Below, in pieces: positions 57,483 to 64,000 of a stretch of 64,000 nt of DNA. How positions within the stretch are numbered: the stretch's first letter is position 1; every line of letters begins with the position of its first letter. The notes under the pieces were generated by a model, which made no database searches, was not told the origin of the DNA, and saw only the letters and a program-made list of their open reading frames with translations. Origin of the DNA: Peptoniphilus asaccharolyticus DSM 20463 (GTDB taxonomy: Bacteria; Bacillota; Clostridia; Tissierellales; Peptoniphilaceae); assembly GCF_900176115.1 (NCBI RefSeq), contig NZ_FWWR01000017.1, positions 234,809 to 298,808 of the forward strand, read 5' to 3'. The position numbers were made by a program, and so were the translations under genes.

Positions 57483-58284
57483 ATAAAAACTTACTTTTTA
57501 AATTTTCCCAATATGATTCGTTTTCAAAAGTCAACTTTTTGATTATCTTATTGGACATTCTGAAGTTGATTTTTTTAAGACCTTTAAAAGAATACTCTTG
57601 ACCATCAACTAATATTAAGTTGGATGAGGCATATCTTTTTTCAGGAACTATAGAAACTATATAGTTGCCGGGAATCACTATGGAGCTTGAAAGTGATCTA
57701 TAGGCTACACTATTTACAGGTGCTATAGGAGTTAGCTCGTAGACATTTAGGGATGGATGCAAAATTGCTCCCCCATTTGAAAAGTTATAAGCTGTTGAGC
57801 CAGATGGTGTGCTGATTAAAATCCCATCACCTGAAAATTTTTCAAGATGGTTGCGATTTACATAAGCATTCAAGTGGATTATTTTTGAAGCCTGTGCTCT
57901 TACCACTATCTCATTTATGGCTGTTAAGATTATAGATTTATTTCTGGTAAAAACCTCAGCGCCAATCAATTTTAACTCGTCAACAGTATAATTTTCGTTT
58001 TTATATGCTTCGACAAACTCTTCTAAATTTTCAGGACTTATTTCTTGGAAGAATCCTAAGTGTCCTGTATTTACTCCAACAAGTGGTATAGATGAAAAGC
58101 TATTTTTGTGAACAGCCTTTAAAAATGAACCATCCCCACCAACGCAGATTGTAAGTTCTGCATCTTGATTAAAGGTAGTTGTAGGAGTATACCCATTATC
58201 AATAAGAATCTGTATAAGTCTCGATGTTGTCTTTCGAGAATCATAATTGGAGTTGGACATTATGTTTATAATTTTATCGCTCAC
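57481..58284 (-). CDS. nadK: NAD kinase
   Basis: NadK makes NADP from NAD and ATP. The motif CVGGDGSFLKAVH holds the catalytic GGDG, and FSGDGILISTPSGSTAYNFSNGG is the substrate loop. GTG 58284 is preferred because GGAGG lies 6 bases upstream, giving 267 residues. The TTG at 58296 would place the start inside this ribosome site. Confidence 0.94.
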   Translation of the reverse strand: MSDKIINIMSNSNYDSRKTTSRLIQILIDNGYTPTTTFNQDAELTICVGGDGSFLKAVHKNSFSSIPLVGVNTGHLGFFQEISPENLEEFVEAYKNENYTVDELKLIGAEVFTRNKSIILTAINEIVVRAQASKIIHLNAYVNRNHLEKFSGDGILISTPSGSTAYNFSNGGAILHPSLNVYELTPIAPVNSVAYRSLSSSIVIPGNYIVSIVPEKRYASSNLILVDGQEYSFKGLKKINFRMSNKIIKKLTFENESYWENLKSKFL

Positions 58285-58359
58285 ATTATCCTCCAAATTA
58301 AATTATTAAATAATATGATATAATAAAAAAGCTAAAATTTAAAGTGAAAAGAGAATGTA

Positions 58360-59214
58360 ATGAAAATAAATGACAGTTTAATTTATGTAGTGGAAGAACC
58401 TACATCTCAAAAAGAGTTTATGAGAGATAAACTTTCAAGCAGATTTATAAAATCCAGCATAAAGGGAAACCATATCTATAAAAATGATGTTCTTTCTATT
58501 AGAGATACTAATTTAAAAAAAGGCGATGTAATAAGAGTAGACTTTCCAGATGAAAACCCAAATGGAGAAGTGCAACATACAAAGTTAGATATAGTTTATG
58601 AAGACAGAGATATCTTGGTTATAAATAAACCACCCAATATGGTTACTCATACTTCAAGAGGAGATATGTCCAATACACTTTTGAACTATACTCTTGGCTA
58701 CTTTGAAGAGATAGGGCTAAAGAGAAAAGTTAGGTTTGTAAATAGATTGGATAGAGATACATCCGGGCTTGTAATTGCTGCAAAGAATAGTTTTGCTCAT
58801 GCCATGATATCTGAACAGTTCCAAAAAGGAGTTATAAAAGAATACTTGGCTCTTGTCAAAGGAACTCCAAAAGATATGATGATAGAAGCTCCGATCGCAA
58901 GAACTGAAGAGGGTATTTTAAGAGAGGTCAGAGAAGATGGGAAGTATTGCAAGACTTCAGTTAGACTTTTAAAAAGCTTTGGAGACTATTCTTTGGTGAG
59001 ACTTAGATTGTATACCGGCAGAACTCATCAAATAAGAGTGCACATGAAATATATCGGGTATCCGCTTTTGGGCGACACTCTATATTCAGAAGACACAACT
59101 TTACCTAGACAAGCTCTACATTCATTTAAAGTATCGTTTAAATCTCCAAGAGATGGAAGAGTGGAAATAACGGCTAAACTACCCGAAGATATGAAACAAT
59201 TACTAATAAGATAA
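58360..59214 (+). CDS. RluA-family rRNA/tRNA pseudouridine synthase
   Basis: The protein of 284 residues has the catalytic motif VNRLDRDTSGLVIAAK (the Asp after RL), RTHQIRVHMKYIGYPLLGD and LHSFKVSF, all RluA hallmarks. An N-terminal S4-like domain (QKEFMRDKLSSRFI) is also seen. The target uridine cannot be given from sequence. Confidence 0.93.
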   Translation: MKINDSLIYVVEEPTSQKEFMRDKLSSRFIKSSIKGNHIYKNDVLSIRDTNLKKGDVIRVDFPDENPNGEVQHTKLDIVYEDRDILVINKPPNMVTHTSRGDMSNTLLNYTLGYFEEIGLKRKVRFVNRLDRDTSGLVIAAKNSFAHAMISEQFQKGVIKEYLALVKGTPKDMMIEAPIARTEEGILREVREDGKYCKTSVRLLKSFGDYSLVRLRLYTGRTHQIRVHMKYIGYPLLGDTLYSEDTTLPRQALHSFKVSFKSPRDGRVEITAKLPEDMKQLLIR

Positions 59215-59291
59215 ACGATAAATTTAACAAGTAACTAAAAGGTATTAAGATATATAAACTCAGATATTCAAAAGTTGAATATATTAACAAA
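59215..59291. other. Short intergenic gap
   Basis: AT-rich DNA before the promoter of the structured RNA; nothing else is seen. Confidence 0.6.
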
Positions 59292-59320
59292 TTGAAAAAA
59301 GCCTAGAATTAATATATAAT
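59292..59320 (+). promoter_or_regulatory. Promoter of the structured RNA
   Basis: TTGAAA (59292-59297), a 17-base spacer and TATAAT (59315-59320) make a strong sigma-A promoter; transcription should begin near 59327. Confidence 0.8.
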
Positions 59321-59326
59321 ATAAAT

Positions 59327-59505
59327 ACTCTACGGTGAGCGAATATTCTTCATTTAATTCAACCGACAAAAAAGATCCGGGAGACCACATTCTTATTGGA
59401 TAGCAAGCCTGCTCGACAGGACGTTAGATATGTAGATGAGGTTACCCACCTAATGTTGGGGCGGGTCTGAATTAATGGGGACACGCCATTGTGGAGCATT
59501 TTTTT
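59327..59505 (+). ncRNA. ssrS: Structured non-coding RNA, 6S RNA candidate
   Basis: About 179 bases, richer in GC than the flanks, lie between a strong promoter and a T run. The ends pair: CTCTAC-GGTG (59328-59337) with CGCC-ATT-GTGGAG (59484-59496), followed by TTTTTTT. Size, single long closing stem, own promoter and terminator all suit 6S RNA, which binds RNA polymerase. A riboswitch for the downstream genes is the main alternative, but there is no translation start close by. I cannot run a covariance search. Confidence 0.5.
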
Positions 59506-59643
59506 GTCTGAAAATTAAATTATTACTTAGATAAATATTTTCTAATTTTAATATTTGTGATTATTATTATATATCTCAGGGTATCATCTATTTATAAAGA
59601 TAAAGAAGACGAAAACTCGAGGATAAAACAAGGAGAAGATATT

Positions 59644-60192
59644 ATGAGTTTATTTGATTATTTAGAAGCAAGAAGAAGAGAAGCACAACTTAAGAGACAA
59701 ATGAGAGACGCAGGTAAGATAGTAGCAGGAGCATCACTTGGTGCTGTATTAGGATTACTTTTCGCACCACAATCTGGTGAAAAGACAAGAAAAGACATCA
59801 GTGATAAAGCACAAGAAACTAAAGATTACCTTGAAAGTGCTACAAGAGATGCTGCAGATAGCATTCAATTCAAAGCTTATCAAGCATCAGAGCAAGTTAA
59901 AAAGACTTACGGCGATTTAAAAGAAAAAGCAGAGCAAAAAAAATCTGAACTTCAAGACGATATAGAAATTGCAAAGGCAAAAGCTAAGGCAGTTGGAGAA
60001 GTTGTCAAAGAAGATATGAGAGATTTAAAAGGCGATGTTGAAGACACTAAAGAAACTCTAAAAGAAGGCGCAGAAAACATTAAAGAAGAAGTAAAAGAGG
60101 GCGCTTCAAATGTTGCCAAAGAAGTTAGTGAAGCTTCAGGAGAAATTAAAAAAGAAGTAGAAAATACAAAGAACAAAATTGAAAACAAGTAA
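59644..60192 (+). CDS. YtxH-domain protein
   Basis: ATG 59644 after AAGGAGAAGATATT gives 182 residues. The hydrophobic YtxH segment GKIVAGASLGAVLGLLFAPQSGEKTRKDI is at about 20-48, and a long Lys/Glu-rich coiled coil fills the rest. YtxH proteins are membrane-anchored stress proteins of unclear function. It is followed after 13 bases by a DUF948 gene, the same pairing as ytxH/ytxG in Bacillus. Confidence 0.88.
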   Translation: MSLFDYLEARRREAQLKRQMRDAGKIVAGASLGAVLGLLFAPQSGEKTRKDISDKAQETKDYLESATRDAADSIQFKAYQASEQVKKTYGDLKEKAEQKKSELQDDIEIAKAKAKAVGEVVKEDMRDLKGDVEDTKETLKEGAENIKEEVKEGASNVAKEVSEASGEIKKEVENTKNKIENK

Positions 60193-60205
60193 TTAGGAGG
60201 CAAGT

Positions 60206-60700
60206 ATGCAAGCAACTATAAATGTTCAAGATTTATTGACAATAGTGCTTTATTTAGCTGGTGCTGGCGTTTTGATATACCTAATTTTAGTTTTAAAGAA
60301 TGTACTAGGTATCGTTAAAAAAGTAAATCTAACAATAGAAAACAATCAAGAAATAATAGATGACACTTTGAAAAAAGTTCCGAAACTTACAGATAATGCA
60401 GTTGAAATAACTTCAAATGTGAATCTAATAAGCGGAGAAGCTTCAGAACTTGTTGTGATAGCAAGACCGGAAGTTGAGAGATTGGTTGGAACAGTAAGTT
60501 CTATAACAAATACGGTTGATGATATATCAAGATCAGTTGACCATACAACATTGAAACTTACAAACACAGTATCAAGTGTGTCAGACACAATTTCAGATAC
60601 AGCAAAGACGATATCGTTGAATGCAAATAATGTTGTAGACTATTTCTATATTTTAAAAGAAGTAGTTGAAGCACTAAAAGATGTGTTCTTGAGAAACTGA
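60206..60700 (+). CDS. DUF948 (YtxG-like) membrane protein
   Basis: The protein of 164 residues has an N-terminal membrane helix (IVLYLAGAGVLIYLILVLKNVL) and then a long Thr/Ser/Val-rich coiled region with repeats such as TVSSITNTVDDISRSVD. It fits DUF948, a family often paired with YtxH. Function is unknown. AGGAGG lies upstream, and it shares a transcript with the YtxH gene. Confidence 0.85.
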   Translation: MQATINVQDLLTIVLYLAGAGVLIYLILVLKNVLGIVKKVNLTIENNQEIIDDTLKKVPKLTDNAVEITSNVNLISGEASELVVIARPEVERLVGTVSSITNTVDDISRSVDHTTLKLTNTVSSVSDTISDTAKTISLNANNVVDYFYILKEVVEALKDVFLRN

Positions 60701-60707
60701 TTTCATG

Positions 60708-60738
60708 GCGGAGTTCTTAAATAGAATTTCGCTTTTTT
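60708..60738 (+). terminator. Terminator after the DUF948 gene
   Basis: GCGGAGTTCT (60708-60717) pairs with AGAATTTCGC (60723-60732) including wobble pairs, followed by six T. Confidence 0.8.
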
Positions 60739-60867
60739 CAATTTAAAATAACTTATGTAGGAGTTGGAAATAACTTGTAAAAAGGGTTGCATAGAATTTA
60801 TACTAGTATATAATACATGTAATTCTCTTTAAGATGAGGTTTATAAATTAAAGAGTGAGGTGTTGAT

Positions 60868-61758
60868 ATGAAAAAATATAAAATAATTGCAAATCCAAAA
60901 TCAGGAAATGAAACTGCAATCGAAAAAATCTCGCAGATAATAGAAATCATGTCAGAAGATGGTTGCAAAATAGATTTAAGACTAACTGGGAAATCTGGAG
61001 ATGCAATGGAATTTGCAAAAGAAGATGACGGGGAAGATATTATAATCTCCATTGGTGGAGATGGCACTCTAAACGAAGTGGTAAATGGTATAATAGACTC
61101 AGACAAAGAGGTTCCGCTTGCAGTCCTAAGCGGAGGTACAGTTAACGATTTTGCAAATGCTATGAAGATACCTACAGATGTTGAAGAATTCTGCAAGATG
61201 TTAAAGGCGGAAAAGACAAAAGCTGTGGATGTTGGAGTGGCAGGAGAGAGAAAGTTTATTAATGTAGCAGCTGGCGGAATGATGACAGAAATAGCCTACA
61301 ATGTACCGGAAGAAAAAAAGACCATATTTGGTAGAGCGGCTTATTACATAGAAGCCCTTAAAGAAGTTACAAAATTAGGGGACCGAAGAAAGAAAAATTA
61401 CTTCAACCTAAAAATAGAGAGTGAAGAATATACTGCAGAAGAGAAAGTGCTGGCTTTTATATGCGCCAATTCGATTTCTGTAGGAGGATTTGAACTCGCG
61501 CCGAAGGCAACTGTGGATGACGGATATATTGACATGTTGATTGTCAAAGATTTAGACCTGTCAGAAATACCTACTTTAGTGGGTAATTTTACAAGAGGAA
61601 AGCATATAGAACACGAAAAAGTTATATACTTTCAAACCAAAGAGATGAAACTCTCAACAGATAAATCTATAACTGTAGATGTAGATGGCGAAAGAGCGCA
61701 AAAATTGCCTCTAACATTTAAGGTTTTAGAAAAAGCTATAAATTTAATAATAAAATAG
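60868..61758 (+). CDS. Diacylglycerol/lipid kinase family protein (YegS/DgkB type)
   Basis: The protein of 296 residues has the kinase motif SIGGDGTLNEVVNGI and the later SGGTVNDFANAM of the DAGK catalytic fold. Members phosphorylate diacylglycerol or related lipids at the membrane; in Firmicutes DgkB recycles diacylglycerol from lipoteichoic acid synthesis. The exact substrate is not certain. AGTGAGGTG lies before the ATG. Confidence 0.9.
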   Translation: MKKYKIIANPKSGNETAIEKISQIIEIMSEDGCKIDLRLTGKSGDAMEFAKEDDGEDIIISIGGDGTLNEVVNGIIDSDKEVPLAVLSGGTVNDFANAMKIPTDVEEFCKMLKAEKTKAVDVGVAGERKFINVAAGGMMTEIAYNVPEEKKTIFGRAAYYIEALKEVTKLGDRRKKNYFNLKIESEEYTAEEKVLAFICANSISVGGFELAPKATVDDGYIDMLIVKDLDLSEIPTLVGNFTRGKHIEHEKVIYFQTKEMKLSTDKSITVDVDGERAQKLPLTFKVLEKAINLIIK

Positions 61759-61767
61759 GAGGTAGTT

Positions 61768-62778
61768 ATGACATCTACAATAAAAGACGTTGCAAAAATG
61801 GCTGACGTATCAATTTCTACAGTATCAAGAGTAATCAATGATTCAAAGCCAGTAAGCCCTGAGGCAAGAAGAAGAGTATTACATGCGATAGAAGTTCTAG
61901 ATTATAGACCTAATGAAATTGCAAGAAGTCTTGTAACAAAAAAATCAAACGTAATTGGAGTAATAGTTGATGACATTGGAAGCACTTATGTAAGTAAAGT
62001 CCTAAGAGGAGTTGAAGAAGTAGGAAGAATGTATAACTACGACTTATTGATTTCAAGTTCTTTTGGAGACGCTGAAGCTGAATTGAAATTTGTGAAACTG
62101 TTAGCTCAAAAACAAGTGGAAGGTATTATAGTAATTTCAACAGCATTAAATCAAAAGTTAACTTACAAACTTGAAGAGTCCAGAATACCATTTATAAATC
62201 TTAACAAATACTATGGCTCAAATGACCAACTTGAAGTTCAAATAAACTATGAAGACATAAGTTATGAAATGGTTAAGTTAATAGCAGGCCATGGACACAA
62301 AAAAGTTGCTGCAATAGTAATACAAAAAGATATAGATAGAACTCAAGAAAAGAAAAAACTAAAAGGATACAAAAGAGCTATTAAAGAATTTGGATTAGAG
62401 GAAGAAGTAGTCTATACAATGGGATTAACAGAAGAAGATATAAACGAAGTATCCAATAAGATAGAAAAAGCAGTTAAAGATGGATATACAGCATTCTTCT
62501 GTTCACATGATGAAATAGCTATACACACAATAAACTACTTAGTAGACAGCGGATATAAAGTTCCGGAAGATGTATCTGTTACAGGATTTGGAGGAACTGA
62601 AATTTCTTCAATATACAGACCTAAACTTACAACAGTCCAACTTTCCTACTATGATATAGGAGCAGTAGCTATAAGAAGAATATTAAAATCTATAGAAAAA
62701 ACTGAATCATCACAAGATGAGACTATAGTACTACCAGTTCGTATAATAGAAAGAGATTCAGTTAAGACAATAAAATAA
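61768..62778 (+). CDS. LacI-family transcription regulator
   Basis: The protein of 336 residues has the N-terminal LacI helix-turn-helix (TIKDVAKMADVSISTVSRVINDSKPVS) and hinge (RPNEIARSLVTKKSNVIGVIV), and then a periplasmic-binding-like effector domain (VTGFGGTEISSIYRPKLTTV). The effector is unknown. GGAGG lies 6 bases before the ATG. It overlaps the next regulator gene by one base. Confidence 0.93.
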   Translation: MTSTIKDVAKMADVSISTVSRVINDSKPVSPEARRRVLHAIEVLDYRPNEIARSLVTKKSNVIGVIVDDIGSTYVSKVLRGVEEVGRMYNYDLLISSSFGDAEAELKFVKLLAQKQVEGIIVISTALNQKLTYKLEESRIPFINLNKYYGSNDQLEVQINYEDISYEMVKLIAGHGHKKVAAIVIQKDIDRTQEKKKLKGYKRAIKEFGLEEEVVYTMGLTEEDINEVSNKIEKAVKDGYTAFFCSHDEIAIHTINYLVDSGYKVPEDVSVTGFGGTEISSIYRPKLTTVQLSYYDIGAVAIRRILKSIEKTESSQDETIVLPVRIIERDSVKTIK

Positions 62779-63305
62779 TGAAAGCAAGAGTTCACATAAA
62801 AGAAGAACTTTTAAAAAAAGGCGTTGAACAAGTTTGTATAGAAAGAGGCCTTAGGTTAATAGATGGTTGTGAAATAAATGATGAAACTATTCTAATAACA
62901 GATGAAGACCTTAATGCAAAAAGACAGATAGTTATATTTAATGACATTAAAAGAGCATTTTTATCGAAAGCTAAAATAAAACTCTTTAGAGATGTAGATA
63001 TTTCAGAGTTGAATAAAGCAATAGACAAAGCAATTCTAAGCCAGGGATATATACAACATAAAATAAAAAGCTCTTTTATAGAAATAGACTCATTGAAGAT
63101 TAAGATGGGGGAATTAACACCAAGAGAAAGCGCCTTAGTAGAAAGAATTATCGCTGGAATGAGCAATAGAGAAATTGCAAAAGATCTTTATTTAAGTGAA
63201 AAAACAGTTAAGAACAATCTAACAGAATTATATAGAAAGTTGCATATAAAAAATAGAATAGAACTTACAAAAAAATGTAAAATTATATTGACAGAGAATA
63301 TATGA
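62778..63305 (+). CDS. LuxR-type HTH regulator with unusual N-terminus
   Basis: The ATG overlaps the LacI stop (TAATG). The 175 residues end in a LuxR/NarL helix-turn-helix (LTPRESALVERIIAGMSNREIAKDL then YLSEKTVKNNLTELYRKL). The first 105 residues lack the phospho-acceptor pattern of a normal receiver and look like a short alpha/beta domain; it could be a degenerate receiver. Being coupled to a LacI-type gene is unusual. Confidence 0.8.
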   Translation: MKARVHIKEELLKKGVEQVCIERGLRLIDGCEINDETILITDEDLNAKRQIVIFNDIKRAFLSKAKIKLFRDVDISELNKAIDKAILSQGYIQHKIKSSFIEIDSLKIKMGELTPRESALVERIIAGMSNREIAKDLYLSEKTVKNNLTELYRKLHIKNRIELTKKCKIILTENI

Positions 63306-63374
63306 GATGTTAGACTAATAAAAGTCAACTGAACAAGTTGCTACAGAAAAACTTCAAAAAAAGATAAAAAGTTC

Positions 63375-63404
63375 TTGACTATGAAGTCTAAGCTGTATTA
63401 TAAT
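63375..63404 (+). promoter_or_regulatory. rRNA promoter P1
   Basis: TTGACT (63375-63380), an 18-base spacer and TATAAT (63399-63404). Confidence 0.85.
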
Positions 63405-63468
63405 AAATAAGCTGTTCCAATGGAGCAGGGCTCTAGAAGAAAAACTTAAAAAAGAATGAAGAAAGTTC

Positions 63469-63497
63469 TTGACAAGGAAAACGAAAAGAGCTATACT
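63469..63497 (+). promoter_or_regulatory. rRNA promoter P2
   Basis: TTGACA (63469-63474), a 17-base spacer and TATACT (63492-63497). It lies 94 bases downstream of P1, giving tandem promoters. Confidence 0.87.
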
Positions 63498-63635
63498 AAA
63501 CAAGCTAACTCGAAAGAGGGAGCCAAGAACAATGATAATTAAATAGTGTAGAAAAGAATAAAACTATAAGCAAAGCAAAAAGCTTAGCGGAAAAGTCAGT
63601 GAATAAAAAACTGAGTGCTAAGGAACCAAACAATT

Positions 63636-64000
63636 TTAATCGAGAGTTTGATCCTGGCTCAGGACGAACGCTGGCGGCGCGCCTAACACATGCAAGTCGA
63701 GCGATGAAAATCAAACAGAACCCTTCGGGGTGAAGTTTGGAAGGATTAGCGGCGGACGGGTGAGTAGCACGTGAGTAACCTGCCTTTGACACGGGGATAG
63801 CCACCGGAAACGGTGATTAATACCCGATGAAACCGTAGTGACACATGTCATAACGATCAAAGTGAATTAGCGGTCAAAGATGGACTCGCGTCTGATTAAT
63901 TAGTTGGTGAGGTAACGGCTCACCAAGATAGCGATCAGTAGCCGGCCTGAGAGGGTGAACGGCCACATTGGAACTGAGAAACGGTCCAAACTCCTACGGG
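63636..64000 (+). rRNA. rrs: 16S ribosomal RNA, 5' part
   Basis: AGAGTTTGATCCTGGCTCAG (from 63643, E. coli position 8) and later GGCGGACGGGTGAGTA and ACTGAGAAACGGTC identify the first 365 or so bases of 16S rRNA. The 5' end is set by counting back to E. coli position 1. The gene runs off the window edge. Confidence 0.98.

Larger units (their letters stand above)
63306..63635 (+). promoter_or_regulatory. Leader region of the rRNA operon
   Basis: This gap before 16S rRNA has no gene. It holds two promoters, each inside a similar module of the form AGAAAAACTT, then A-rich DNA, then AAAGTTCTTGAC, at about 63343-63380 and 63438-63474. The 138 bases after the second promoter are purine-rich leader RNA with several short hairpin arms. 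Confidence 0.85.

Overview
The window is about 64 kb of low-GC, strictly bacterial chromosome. Strong AGGAGG ribosome binding sites, zinc-type S14, a Firmicutes-style ribosomal operon, glycyl-radical enzymes, pyruvate carboxylase and an rRNA operon with tandem sigma-A promoters all point to an anaerobic Firmicute. Gene style suggests a Tissierellia/Peptoniphilaceae-type anaerobic coccus, but I could not run a 16S search, so this is a guess.

Region 1 (1-9040) is the spc/alpha ribosomal protein operon, from the tail of rpmC to rplQ, with secY, adk, a KOW RNA-binding protein, infA and rpoA. The usual map gene is missing between adk and infA, and rpsD is missing between rpsK and rpoA. A hairpin terminator closes the operon. 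Region 2 (9045-11610) is an IS30-family element inserted next to, or into the left end of, an ISL3-family element whose transposase has a broken N-terminus. Region 3 (11717-17170) is a YnjBCD-type ABC importer with a split permease, followed by a nucleoside hydrolase, and xpt on the other strand, so a purine/nucleoside-linked uptake module is plausible. Region 4 (17271-20326) holds a nitroreductase and the t6A genes tsaE-tsaB-rimI-tsaD.

Region 5 (20472-38553) is a complete type I-B CRISPR-Cas locus: cas6-cas8-cas7-cas5-cas3-cas4-cas1-cas2, a leader, and an array in which I counted 140 identical-looking 30-nt repeats (139 normal spacers). The array ends in an abnormal 274-bp 'spacer' that carries two small mobile-element-type genes. 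It is closed by a degenerate repeat that supplies the last codons and stop of one of these genes. Region 6 (38554-40926) is a debris zone. It has two 36-nt repeats with the shape of type II CRISPR repeats, 359 bp apart and enclosing minus-strand phage-like gene pieces. It also has a decayed ORF, a possible tRNA 3' end, and a second IS30 copy in opposite orientation.

Region 7 (41125-51438) is metabolic: pyruvate carboxylase, an ornithine cyclodeaminase-family gene divergent from a double-HTH AraC regulator, a mannonate dehydratase with an in-frame loss of about 100 residues, an iron alcohol dehydrogenase, a COG2509 FAD dehydrogenase and trmL. Region 8 (51689-59214) has a secreted glycine-rich protein with a coupled small membrane protein, a HerA/DUF853 ATPase, the YjjI/YjjW glycyl-radical pair divergent from a Crp/Fnr regulator, nadK and an RluA-type pseudouridine synthase. 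Region 9 (59327-64000) has a structured RNA (6S candidate), YtxH and DUF948 envelope proteins, a lipid kinase, LacI and LuxR-type regulators, tandem rRNA promoters and the 5' part of 16S rRNA.

The most unusual signal is at the trailer side of the CRISPR array. Two CRISPR repeat families of different types each bracket a phage- or mobile-element-like DNA piece about ten times longer than a normal spacer, with gene ends cut exactly at the repeat boundary.
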